Shown piece by piece: positions 15,142 to 21,692 of a DNA stretch of 64,000 nucleotides. Made by a program: the position numbers and the translations under genes. The DNA is taken from the IMG/VR virus record IMGVR_UViG_3300044825_003153, positions 1-64,000 of that record; one strand, 5' to 3'. The notes under the pieces are model-generated. The model was not told the DNA's origin and ran no database searches. It worked only from the letters and a program-made list of their open reading frames with translations. The DNA is from a virus. Position 1 is the first letter of the stretch; every line of letters starts with the position of its first letter.

Positions 15142-15897
15142 ATGCTGAAGCACCTCCTGGCGGCAGCGCTGCTGCTCGCCGCGGTCCCGGCCAAGGCCGC
15201 GACCATCGACGTCCTCGTGACGTTCACGCCCGCGGCGCAGACCAAGATGGTGGCCCAGGCCGGATCGGTCACCACCTACGTCGACCGGATGCTGGAGAAC
15301 GCCAACCGCGCGCTGCTCTACACCGGCAGCGGGCACCAGCTGCGCGTTGCGACCAGCACCACCGGCGCCGCCGGGCGCAAGCTCTTCTCGGGCTACCTGG
15401 AGACGTCGCTCTACGGCGACTTCACCGTCTTCGTTCAGCCGGGCGACGGGTATCTCGACCAGGTGCACAACTGGCGCAACCAGTTCCGCGGCGACGTGGC
15501 GGTGCTGATCGGGGACTATGGGCCCGGCGAGTTCAACACTGGTATCGCCGAGCGCCAGCCCGTGCAGAACGAAGGCGACGCCTTTCTCGGCTGCGACGTC
15601 GACCGCTGCAACCAGGGCGGGGAATGGGTGTTCGCGCACGAGCTCGGCCACCTCGCCGGCTGCGGCCACGAAAGCCAGACGGCGATCGACACGACGGCCT
15701 ATGAGATCCCCGGCACGAACATCATCGACCTGATGTTCACCTACGGCTACCCAAACAAGACCCGGCTATTGTTCTATGGGACGAACCGGGTGGCGCCGAA
15801 CTTCTACGGGATGCAGAATGTCCGGATCGGCGACGCCAATCACGATTGCGGCGGATCGTGGATCTTCTTCGGCAACGTCATGTCAAACTACCGCTAA
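15142..15897 (+). CDS. secreted metzincin-type zinc metalloprotease
   Basis: A 251-residue protein with a Sec signal peptide (residues 1-19, MLKHLLAAALLLAAVPAKA). HELGHLAGCGH at 166-176 is the metzincin zinc motif HExxHxxGxxH. A Met-turn candidate (DLMFTYG, Met198) follows, as do paired cysteines. It looks like bacterial reprolysin-type secreted peptidases. A phage early-region gene for an exported protease is unusual; it could act in the periplasm or outside the lysogen. It has a good AAGGAG site and follows the ASCH gene. Confidence 0.85.
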   Translation: MLKHLLAAALLLAAVPAKAATIDVLVTFTPAAQTKMVAQAGSVTTYVDRMLENANRALLYTGSGHQLRVATSTTGAAGRKLFSGYLETSLYGDFTVFVQPGDGYLDQVHNWRNQFRGDVAVLIGDYGPGEFNTGIAERQPVQNEGDAFLGCDVDRCNQGGEWVFAHELGHLAGCGHESQTAIDTTAYEIPGTNIIDLMFTYGYPNKTRLLFYGTNRVAPNFYGMQNVRIGDANHDCGGSWIFFGNVMSNYR

Positions 15898-15900
15898 TCG

Positions 15901-15914
15901 TCCAGCAACAGGGG
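15901..15914 (+). promoter_or_regulatory. TCCAGCAAC leader motif without hairpin
   Basis: TCCAGCAACAGGGG starts four bases after the protease stop and 23 bases before GTG 15924. No stem-loop is visible upstream. Confidence 0.45.
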
Positions 15915-15923
15915 AACCTCACC

Positions 15924-16487
15924 GTGACGAATGAAAACACGACCGTCTTCAATCCGGTCAACTGCGATAAGCACTATACCGACGGCGTTCTCAATCAGTT
16001 GACAATCTCCACCGAATTGCGCGATTACCTGGACCTCTGCCGTATGGCCCGAAGCAAGGAGCCGTTCCTCCTGTACGGGATCGGCCCGGAACCTTACACG
16101 GTTCGCCATGAGTACTCCGGGTATCGCAACAACATGCTCTACGCGACCTTTGCCGTTGAAGTGGTAAAGGAGGCCACTCCTGCCCAGGAGACAAATAGAG
16201 CGATCGTCATCAGGTCGAAATACGCCGAGATCGCGCTTGAAGTTCAGCAGCTCTTGAACAACCAAGCGTCGCATCGCACGATCGGCGCCTACGTGCAGGA
16301 CCATGGAAAGGAAATCCTCGCGGCGCTCCAGGCCGGGACTGTTGAAGCCATCGAGCGGGCTGATGAAGCACATTGCGCCCGGGTGAAGCTCCTGCAAACG
16401 GTAGGCGACAAAGACATGACCCTCAAGGACATGCGCTACCTCGCCATGTCCGACGCGATCGTCGCGGCCTGGGGGGAGGGCACCTGA
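15924..16487 (+). CDS. hypothetical protein
   Basis: A 187-residue protein; GTG start placed by the leader motif and GGGG upstream. It is less GC-rich than its neighbours (note AATGAAAACACG and CGATAAGCACTATACC at the start), which hints at separate acquisition. Residues 100-150 are helical. No family recognised. Confidence 0.65.
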   Translation: MTNENTTVFNPVNCDKHYTDGVLNQLTISTELRDYLDLCRMARSKEPFLLYGIGPEPYTVRHEYSGYRNNMLYATFAVEVVKEATPAQETNRAIVIRSKYAEIALEVQQLLNNQASHRTIGAYVQDHGKEILAALQAGTVEAIERADEAHCARVKLLQTVGDKDMTLKDMRYLAMSDAIVAAWGEGT

Positions 16488-16488
16488 C

Positions 16489-16695
16489 ATGTCGCTCAAG
16501 CCGTCCGACGTCGTGCGCGACCCTAAGCTCTTCAATGAATGGTGGAACCGTCGCGACCTCGGCGATGACCGCCTCATCGTCGCCACCGCCCTCCGCGCCG
16601 GCCTGATCCGGCGGGAAGACCGCGGCACCCACGATCTGCTGGTCCTGACCCAGGCCGGCAGGAAGCTGCGCGAACAGGCTTGGGCGCCAGCTTAA
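16489..16695 (+). CDS. hypothetical protein
   Basis: A 68-residue protein starting MSLKPSDVVRDPKLFNEWW. It has a possible winged-helix pattern at the end (LVLTQAGRKLREQAW). It is the last gene of this rightward operon and ends 16 bases before a strong inverted repeat. Confidence 0.55.
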   Translation: MSLKPSDVVRDPKLFNEWWNRRDLGDDRLIVATALRAGLIRREDRGTHDLLVLTQAGRKLREQAWAPA

Positions 16696-16710
16696 TAGAC
16701 GCGGCACATC

Positions 16711-16737
16711 GGCCGCGCGGTCGTCAGCCGCGCGGCC
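16711..16737. terminator. bidirectional hairpin between convergent genes
   Basis: GGCCGCGCGG and CCGCGCGGCC form a perfect 10-bp stem around TCGTCAG. It separates the rightward operon (ends 16695) from the leftward gene whose stop is inside it (16724-16726). No U-tract. Confidence 0.5.
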
Positions 16738-16984
16738 AGCCCAGCATCAGCCTCCACCAATCGAGCCAGCTGCTGCGCGGCTTGGCGCTCGCGATTGATC
16801 CGGGGCTACAGTTGATCGGCTGATCGTGCTTGATGGCCGCGGCGCCCATGCCCCTGACCTGCTCGGCCGGAACGTGCAGGATGACAAGGTCGCCCCATAG
16901 CCACGGCGGAGCCGACTGTGGCTCTACAGGCCACTCCGCCCGAACCGGCCATTCCACGCTTGCGCCATTCGCCGCGTCAGACAT
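16724..16984 (-). CDS. hypothetical protein
   Basis: An 86-residue Trp- and Pro-rich protein (VEWPVRAEWPVEPQSAPPWLW). Its start overlaps the end of the winged-helix-like gene by eight bases. It is the last gene of the short leftward operon. No family recognised. Confidence 0.5.
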   Translation of the reverse strand: MSDAANGASVEWPVRAEWPVEPQSAPPWLWGDLVILHVPAEQVRGMGAAAIKHDQPINCSPGSIASAKPRSSWLDWWRLMLGWPRG

Positions 16985-17336
16985 TCTGCTTCTCCGGCAG
17001 CCGGTAGCGCCCGGTAACATCGTCTCGGTGCAGCTCGCCCTTGGTCGCAGCAACCGACAGCAGCGAGCCGATGGTCTTCGTGTTGAAGAACGGATTGAAC
17101 TCGTGCGCGGCCGCGACCAGCTCGCGGAAGCCCAGACCCTCGGGGTGCCGCGCCAGGATCGCCCACAGCGCCGCTCGGACCGGCGAGCGGTGCGGCCGGG
17201 ATGGCGCCGGCGCCGGCACCTCGGGCGCTCGCGCCGGCCGCAGGCTCACATAGAGGTCGCGGGCCTGCTGCAGACCGGCCAGCTGCGCCCGGGTCGTGGC
17301 GATCTCCGCGTCCAGCGCGTCGGCATACTCAGACAT
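16977..17336 (-). CDS. hypothetical protein, coiled coil plus winged-helix-like end
   Basis: A 119-residue protein from ATG 17336 behind GAGGAGG. Residues 3-40 are a coiled coil, then a Pro/Arg linker, then a domain (residues 60-115: RAALWAILARHPEGLGFREL, IGSLLSVAATKGEL, GRYRL) that looks like a small winged helix of the repeat-expansion HB1/ASXL-like type. Probably a DNA-binding protein; role unknown. Confidence 0.6.
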   Translation of the reverse strand: MSEYADALDAEIATTRAQLAGLQQARDLYVSLRPARAPEVPAPAPSRPHRSPVRAALWAILARHPEGLGFRELVAAAHEFNPFFNTKTIGSLLSVAATKGELHRDDVTGRYRLPEKQNV

Positions 17337-17371
17337 CGGCGCAGACCTCCTCGGCGAGCGCCTGGTCAACG

Positions 17372-17596
17372 TCACTCGCCATCGGCGTCTAGCCTCATGC
17401 TGGCCGGGTCGGAGCGGTCGCCGGTCACGAAGATCCACGGGTGGTTGTCGACGATCTCCAGCACCAGCTCTGGGCCTAGACCAAGGCCGATCGCCGCCTC
17501 GCCAATGGTCAAAGGCTTCCCGTTCCCCAGCTTGGGATAGAGCCAGCCCTCCAAGCGGGGGAACAGCTCTCGCATGGCGTCAACGTCCATCACCAT
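17372..17596 (-). CDS. hypothetical protein
   Basis: A 74-residue protein; ATG 17596 overlaps the upstream stop (ATGA). Residues 20-55 (GKPLTIGEAAIGLGLGPELV) suggest a helix-turn-helix-like fold. No family recognised. Confidence 0.6.
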   Translation of the reverse strand: MVMDVDAMRELFPRLEGWLYPKLGNGKPLTIGEAAIGLGLGPELVLEIVDNHPWIFVTGDRSDPASMRLDADGE

Positions 17597-18039
17597 CACC
17601 CTTGGTCCATCGCCGCTTCCAGGCACTCGACTTCCACAAAGGATTGGGCGTTGGCGTAGCCGCGGCCGGCGAAGGGCTCGGCCGCCTTGCGCAAGGCCTC
17701 GACAATCTTCGGGATGTCGGCCTCGGTGAGCGAATCGTCGCCGCAGCTGATCTGCACCCCGATGTGCACGTAGGCCAAAGGACTGACCCGCTCGAGCCAG
17801 TACCGGCGGACACGACGACCCTGCTCCTCTTCCAGCTTGGTCCTGACGATCCGGTATCGAGGTCCGGTCTCGCCACCGACGGTGAACCTGGTCCCGGCAG
17901 TCATCGCCTCAAGCATCGGCCCGTTGACCGCGTGAGCGAGCGGGACGGTGACCGTCTCCACCAGCCCGCTGTCTTCGTCTTTCTCGACCTGCACATCGCC
18001 TGTGAAGTTGAACCAGAGATCACCCTCGGCCATCGGCAT
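17596..18039 (-). CDS. hypothetical protein
   Basis: A 147-residue, mainly beta-rich protein starting MPMAEGDLWFNFTGDV; an alternative ATG is at 18033. The C-terminal half has a helix with EADIPKIVEALRKA. It overlaps the ribbon-helix-helix gene by 20 bases. No family recognised. Confidence 0.6.
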   Translation of the reverse strand: MPMAEGDLWFNFTGDVQVEKDEDSGLVETVTVPLAHAVNGPMLEAMTAGTRFTVGGETGPRYRIVRTKLEEEQGRRVRRYWLERVSPLAYVHIGVQISCGDDSLTEADIPKIVEALRKAAEPFAGRGYANAQSFVEVECLEAAMDQG

Positions 18040-18196
18040 CTTCCCGTTGCTGGCGCCTCGCCAGCTCGCGGTCGATCGCGGCCCGGATCAGTTGGCCGGT
18101 GGTCTCGCCGGCGGCGAGCAGCGCCCGGATGCGGGCGAGCGTGCCGGGGAGCCAGCGGATCAGGTACGTCTCGGAGAACCGGGGCGGGCGGGGCAT
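18020..18196 (-). CDS. ribbon-helix-helix (Arc/CopG-like) regulator
   Basis: A 58-residue protein. A short beta strand (TYLIRWLP) followed by LARIRALLAAGETTGQLIRA and AIDRELARRQQ matches the ribbon-helix-helix fold of small dimeric repressors. It is the first gene of the leftward five-gene operon, with two perfect palindromes 14-35 bases upstream of its start, so it likely represses its own operon and perhaps the divergent one at 18423. Confidence 0.7.
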   Translation of the reverse strand: MPRPPRFSETYLIRWLPGTLARIRALLAAGETTGQLIRAAIDRELARRQQREDADGRG

Positions 18197-18209
18197 GGCC
18201 GGATCATGC

Positions 18210-18231
18210 GGTATATACCTATTGCCGGCAA
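18210..18231. promoter_or_regulatory. paired 10-bp palindromes upstream of the RHH gene
   Basis: GGTATATACC (18210-18219) and TTGCCGGCAA (18222-18231) are adjacent perfect palindromes in the divergent region. RHH repressors bind such short palindromes. GGTATATACC is also the most AT-rich spot of this intergenic region and may overlap a -10 box. Confidence 0.5.
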
Positions 18232-18402
18232 GGCCCGGCGCGACGTATCCTTCGCGGCGGATGGCGGACGCGGAAGCCCGCCGAACGGTGGTTTTAGTAG
18301 GGTCGCCTGGGCGGGTTGCGAATGCCCAAGGCAAGGGGTTCGACGCCCTGCGCCGATAGGTTCCAAGGTGACTGCTGGAGTAGCGCCCGGCCCGCCATCC
18401 AC

Positions 18403-18417
18403 CCCAGCAACAGGAGA
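18403..18417 (+). promoter_or_regulatory. CCCAGCAAC leader motif
   Basis: CCCAGCAACAGGAG, 20 bases from motif start to ATG 18423. The upstream 200 bases carry no clean GGTGC hairpin. It lies at the head of a rightward operon. Confidence 0.55.
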
Positions 18418-18422
18418 CGTCG

Positions 18423-18680
18423 ATGCCGCTTTTCCGAAAGACTGCTCTCGTCGAAGCAACGCAATGGTTCAAGCACGGCGATCATGACGCCGTGCAGAAG
18501 ATCCCACCGTTCCACCACGAACACGCCGGCAGGGACGACCTCGGCTGGGTGCCGACCCTCGAGGGCGGGCACGTCGTCACGCCCGGCGATTGGATCGCAG
18601 GCCCTGGCGCAAAGGGCGAGTTCTGGCCGATCAAGCCGGAGGTTTTCCAGGCAACCTACGAGCCGGCCAATGCTGCATAA
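18423..18680 (+). CDS. conserved small phage protein
   Basis: An 85-residue protein. The pattern VEATQWF-x-HGD at the start and GDWIAGPGAKGEFWPIKPEV then FQATYEP at the end matches a very common small phage protein family whose function is unknown. First gene of this rightward operon, behind the CCCAGCAAC leader. Confidence 0.8.
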   Translation: MPLFRKTALVEATQWFKHGDHDAVQKIPPFHHEHAGRDDLGWVPTLEGGHVVTPGDWIAGPGAKGEFWPIKPEVFQATYEPANAA

Positions 18681-18804
18681 GCCCGCGCTGTTCGCGCTCG
18701 CGAACCCGGTGTTTGACCCGCACACCCAGATCGGCCCGCAGTTCCGGTTCGTGCCGGCGACGCGGATCACCGCCATGCTGACCGTGAACATCGGCATGGA
18801 GTGA
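18670..18804 (+). CDS. hypothetical protein, possibly the N-terminal part of a split gene
   Basis: A 44-residue product starting MLHKPALFALANPVFDPHTQ and ending at TGA 18802-18804. It overlaps the previous gene by 11 bases. The same frame stays open after this TGA as far as 19080, with protein-like sequence, so this may be the front half of one gene broken by a TGG-to-TGA change. Confidence 0.45.
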   Translation: MLHKPALFALANPVFDPHTQIGPQFRFVPATRITAMLTVNIGME

Positions 18805-19080
18805 ATCCGCTTCGCCGGCGGTCGGCCGCTGTGGCACCTGTCGCTCGCGCGCCAGGACCCGGCGACCCGGCTGCCGGTGCCGGTGCTCCGGTGGAGCCCG
18901 ACGGTGAAGCGGAACATGGAGGCCATCCGCGATCGCGTGATGCGCCACCTGGGGACCAACGAGCCCTACGTCGAGGAATGGGGGCAGAGCTGCGTCCACT
19001 GGCGCCGGCCGCTGTCGATCCCCGAGATCAACCAGATGGCGCCGACCCCCGAGGTCCGCGCGCGCCCGGGAAGGGCTTGA
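18805..19080 (+). pseudogene. in-frame continuation after TGA
   Basis: The frame of the preceding short gene continues from 18805 with no ATG, GTG or TTG until GTG 18877. It encodes RFAGGRPLWHLSLARQ and later VKRNMEAIRDRVMRHLG and SCVHWRRPLSIPEINQ, which reads like real protein. Either it is translated from an internal start (GTG 18877, 67 residues), or the TGA is read through, or the gene was inactivated by a nonsense mutation. No family recognised. Confidence 0.45.
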
Positions 19081-19083
19081 ATC

Positions 19084-19524
19084 ATGCTAGTCGATGTGGA
19101 GTTCCGTCGCCCAGACGGAATCATGGGGCTGGTGCTCGGTGTCGTCGCCGAAGGCGGACCGCTGATCCCCGAGCGCCTGGACCAGGGCCTGTACCTGGCT
19201 GGGCACTGGTCCATCGAGCATCTGACCAACGTCCGCGAGCGGTGGAAGGAGAAGACGCCGCACGAGCCGCTGGGCTTCCAGGAGTACGGCGTCTGCGACA
19301 ACCCGGAGCAGGCGGTGGAGAAGCTCGGCCTGCGCGAGCTCCCCGAGCGCTTCTTCGTCACCTTCGTGAAGATCCGGCGCGCCGACCAGCCGGCCGACGG
19401 TGGCTGGCGGTGGCACAAGTGGGGGCCCTACATCGGCGACAAGACGCCGACCTGCGAGTACCTCCACGACGAGCTCGAGATCGACGAGGTCTACACCTTC
19501 CACGTCTACGAGCCCGCGCCATGA
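19084..19524 (+). CDS. hypothetical protein
   Basis: A 146-residue acidic protein starting MLVDVEFRRPDGIMGLVLGV. Features include two Trp-rich segments (WSIEHLTNVRERWKE, WRWHKWGPYIG) and the ending YTFHVYEPAP. Its stop overlaps the phosphoesterase ATG (ATGA), suggesting joint expression. No family recognised. Confidence 0.6.
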   Translation: MLVDVEFRRPDGIMGLVLGVVAEGGPLIPERLDQGLYLAGHWSIEHLTNVRERWKEKTPHEPLGFQEYGVCDNPEQAVEKLGLRELPERFFVTFVKIRRADQPADGGWRWHKWGPYIGDKTPTCEYLHDELEIDEVYTFHVYEPAP

Positions 19525-20069
19525 CCGTCTTCTTCACGGCGGATACGCACTTCGGGCACGAGGCCCTGGTGCGACACGGGTACCGGCAGTTCAGAGACGC
19601 CGCCGAGGTCGACGCCCTGATCTGCCACCGGTGGAACCTGAGGGTGGGGCCGGAAGACGACGTGTGGCACCTGGGCGACTTCACCATGCACGGGGCCGAG
19701 ATCGCCGCGAAGTACCTCGCCCGGGTGAACGGCCGGATCCACCTGATCTGGGGCAACCACGACCGCAACTCCGTGCGCAAGCTGCCGCACTGGAAGTCGA
19801 GCACCTTCGCCGCGGAGATCAGGGTCGACGGCCAGAAGCTCGTTCTGTGCCACTACGCGATGGAGGTCTGGAACAACTGCCACCACGGGTCCCTGATGCT
19901 GCACGGGCATAGCCACGGCGGCCTGCAGGACAACAGCCAGCGGTGCGACGTCGGGGTGGACTGCTGGAACTTCCAGCCCGTGACCCTGGCGGAGATCATG
20001 GAGCGGATGAACCACGCCAAGCCCTTCCGCCCCACGGATCACCACCGGCTAGCCGAGGACGCACAGTAA
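19521..20069 (+). CDS. metallophosphoesterase
   Basis: A 182-residue protein with the calcineurin-like motif order: ADTHFGH (D-x-H, residues 7-13), LGDF (GD-x, about 51), GNHDRN (GNHD, about 77), CHY and HGHSHGG (GHxH). This is a two-metal phosphohydrolase; the small single-domain form is common in phages and may act on nucleotides, RNA ends or phosphoproteins. Its substrate is not determined. Coupled by ATGA to the upstream gene. Confidence 0.9.
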   Translation: MTVFFTADTHFGHEALVRHGYRQFRDAAEVDALICHRWNLRVGPEDDVWHLGDFTMHGAEIAAKYLARVNGRIHLIWGNHDRNSVRKLPHWKSSTFAAEIRVDGQKLVLCHYAMEVWNNCHHGSLMLHGHSHGGLQDNSQRCDVGVDCWNFQPVTLAEIMERMNHAKPFRPTDHHRLAEDAQ

Positions 20070-20086
20070 ACTTGGAGCCTCTATTG

Positions 20087-20308
20087 ATGGAAAAGTTCCG
20101 CAGGGTAGAGCCAACGCCGATGGATTTGCTCCGGTCGGCAATGTCGATGGTCATCGACTACATGCTGAAGGACCCAACGCTTCCGGCGAACGTTGTCTTC
20201 AGCCTGAAGCAACTGAAGGAGCCGGGCTTCATCAGCGATCAGATGATGCACATCCAGATTGTGACGTCCTGGCTGACCGAAGCGCAGAAGAACATCGGGC
20301 GATACTAG
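20087..20308 (+). CDS. hypothetical protein
   Basis: A 73-residue helical protein starting MEKFRRVEPTPMDLLRSAMS, with GGAG upstream at about 20074. Composition is less GC-biased than the flanks. No family recognised. Confidence 0.55.
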   Translation: MEKFRRVEPTPMDLLRSAMSMVIDYMLKDPTLPANVVFSLKQLKEPGFISDQMMHIQIVTSWLTEAQKNIGRY

Positions 20309-20317
20309 GAGACGTCG

Positions 20318-20584
20318 ATGCCTGACAGGCTGGCCTATATCGGGTTCGCGGTCGAGTTGGACGGAGGCGAGCTGAAGGTGCACCACAGCACCACGCTCGC
20401 CCCCAGGCTCAGCCGCATCTACGAGAACATGACCGCCGCAGAGCGCCAGGGCTTCGACGAGCGCCGGCGGGAAGCCGCCGCCAGGATCGGCGAGGCCGTG
20501 GCCTGCCTGATCAACCCGAACGCTCGCGTCGTCGCGGCGCTGAACGATGTGCCTGGACCGGGCGACGGCGGCGGACTCAACTAG
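20318..20584 (+). CDS. hypothetical protein
   Basis: An 88-residue protein from an ATG behind AGGAGACGTCG. Residues 40-75 are a charged helix (MTAAERQGFDERRREAAARI). No family recognised. Confidence 0.55.
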   Translation: MPDRLAYIGFAVELDGGELKVHHSTTLAPRLSRIYENMTAAERQGFDERRREAAARIGEAVACLINPNARVVAALNDVPGPGDGGGLN

Positions 20585-20608
20585 CGCGCCCCAACCGAAG
20601 GCCGCATC

Positions 20609-20839
20609 ATGTCCGAGCCGCAGTTCGAGCCGATCTTCCTGGTCTACCTGATCGGGATCCCGCTGATCTACTTCCTGCCCAGCATCGTCGCGCGCCTCCG
20701 CGATCACCGCCAGATGCCCGCGATCTTCCTGCTGAACCTGTTCCTCGGCTGGACCGGGCTCGGCTGGATCGCCGCGCTGGTCTGGAGTGCTACCGCACAG
20801 TCAGCGTCGCCACCGCCCGCGCCGCGCCACACGGCCTAG
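20609..20839 (+). CDS. superinfection immunity (Imm-like) membrane protein
   Basis: A 76-residue protein with two membrane segments. IFLVYLIGIPLIYFLPSIVA is followed by RLRDHRQ and then IFLLNLFLGWTGLGWIAALVW. The layout FLP-x-x-A-x-x-R-x-H then I-x-x-LN-x-x-LGWT-x-x-GW-x-x-ALVW is that of the superinfection-immunity family related to T4 Imm. Such proteins sit in the inner membrane and block DNA entry by related phages. Last gene of this rightward operon; its end overlaps a convergent gene by 39 bases. Confidence 0.85.
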   Translation: MSEPQFEPIFLVYLIGIPLIYFLPSIVARLRDHRQMPAIFLLNLFLGWTGLGWIAALVWSATAQSASPPPAPRHTA

Positions 20840-21160
20840 CTCGCGCAGCTGCTGGTCGAGCCGACCCTGGAGCCGACGCTCCTGCTCGGCAAGCTGATCC
20901 TGCTGCGCGCGGGCGAGCTCGGCGAAGTTGGCCTGCACCACCTCCTCGAGCCTGGCTGGCGGCAGCGGCTTCTCGATCGGCCGGCCTAGAACGATGCGAG
21001 CCTGCTCGTGCAGCACGGTAGTGCACCAGTCGCCTATCGGCTGCTCAGCCTTGGTCGCCGCCAGCCGGATCGCGATCATGACCTCTTGGGTCAGGAGGCG
21101 GCTCTTGAGCGTCCACTGACCGCGCAGGGCTGCGCGATCCTCTTCCTTAGCGATTGCCAT
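20801..21160 (-). CDS. hypothetical helical protein
   Basis: A 119-residue protein. The N-terminal half resembles a helical DNA-binding or RHH-like region (SRLLTQEVMIAIRLAATKAE, IGDWCTTVLHEQAR). The C-terminal half is a Gln/Arg coiled coil ending in RRGRWRR. It is the last gene read leftward before the early genes and may have its own promoter within 21161-21263. Confidence 0.55.
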   Translation of the reverse strand: MAIAKEEDRAALRGQWTLKSRLLTQEVMIAIRLAATKAEQPIGDWCTTVLHEQARIVLGRPIEKPLPPARLEEVVQANFAELARAQQDQLAEQERRLQGRLDQQLRELGRVARRGRWRR

Positions 21161-21162
21161 CA

Positions 21163-21192
21163 GTACCCCCGATCCAGATGGATCGGGGATAC
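21163..21192. repeat. strong inverted repeat at the left boundary of the late operon
   Basis: GTACCCCCGATCC and GGATCGGGGATAC form a 13-bp stem with one mismatch around AGAT. It lies just upstream of the leftward gene starting at 21160 and downstream of the fibre operon. It may terminate late transcripts or act as a leader stem. No U-tract seen. Confidence 0.5.
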
Positions 21193-21210
21193 CTCAGGAC
21201 GCCACGCGGT

Positions 21211-21227
21211 TTCCAGATTTTTCGGAA
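21211..21227. promoter_or_regulatory. operator-like site
   Basis: TTCCAGATTTTTCGGAA shares the ATTTTTCGGA core and 6-5-6 layout with the operators at 8039 and 8844. It is followed by CGACGA CTG TCGTCG (an inverted repeat). It lies in the only gap (21161-21263) at this end of the late operon. Confidence 0.45.
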
Positions 21228-21263
21228 ACGACGACTGTCGTCGGATAACGATGATTATGACAA

Positions 21264-21689
21264 TTAAGCGAAGGTCAGGATGCCGTTGGTCGGGTCGGCG
21301 TCCACGGTAAAGGTTTCGGTATCGTTGATGGTGATGCTCGACCCGTAGTCCCAATAAGCGATCAGATCGTCATTGGCCGAAGTGTCGTTGTAGAGGACGA
21401 CATACCGGAACGGCCCGATCGAGCCGCCCGACGCGGTCAGGGTCGCATCCGCCAGGACCAGCTTGTAGGTCCCCGAGGTCTGCGCCGAGCTGGTGATGGT
21501 GACCGCGAAGCCGCCGGCGGAGTAGCCGTTGCCGGCGCTGATCTCCGCCGGCAGATCGGCCTTGACCGCATCGGCTGCAACATCGGGCGCCGTGTTGGTC
21601 AGGTAATACTTCAGAGTGTCCGCACCGAGATTGTGCTTCTTCTCCGCGACGGCCTCGACGAAGGCCTGAAACTTGACGAACGTAGCCAT
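21264..21689 (-). CDS. phage structural protein, tail appendage region
   Basis: A 141-residue beta-rich protein starting MATFVKFQAFVEAVAEKKHN. The opening K-F-x-x-F-VE-x-x-x-EKKHNLG-x-DTLK, then LTNTAPDV, and EISAGNGYSAGGF are typical of a family of small phage virion proteins near tail fibres. Ends in Asp/Thr-rich strands. Likely a fibre-associated or decoration protein. Confidence 0.7.
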   Translation of the reverse strand: MATFVKFQAFVEAVAEKKHNLGADTLKYYLTNTAPDVAADAVKADLPAEISAGNGYSAGGFAVTITSSAQTSGTYKLVLADATLTASGGSIGPFRYVVLYNDTSANDDLIAYWDYGSSITINDTETFTVDADPTNGILTFA

Positions 21690-21692
21690 GGC

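Noticed and set aside
18339-18365. tRNA-like T-arm (GGGGTTCGACGCCC)
   Set aside because: No matching acceptor, D or 7-nt anticodon loop upstream; the arm pairs poorly.
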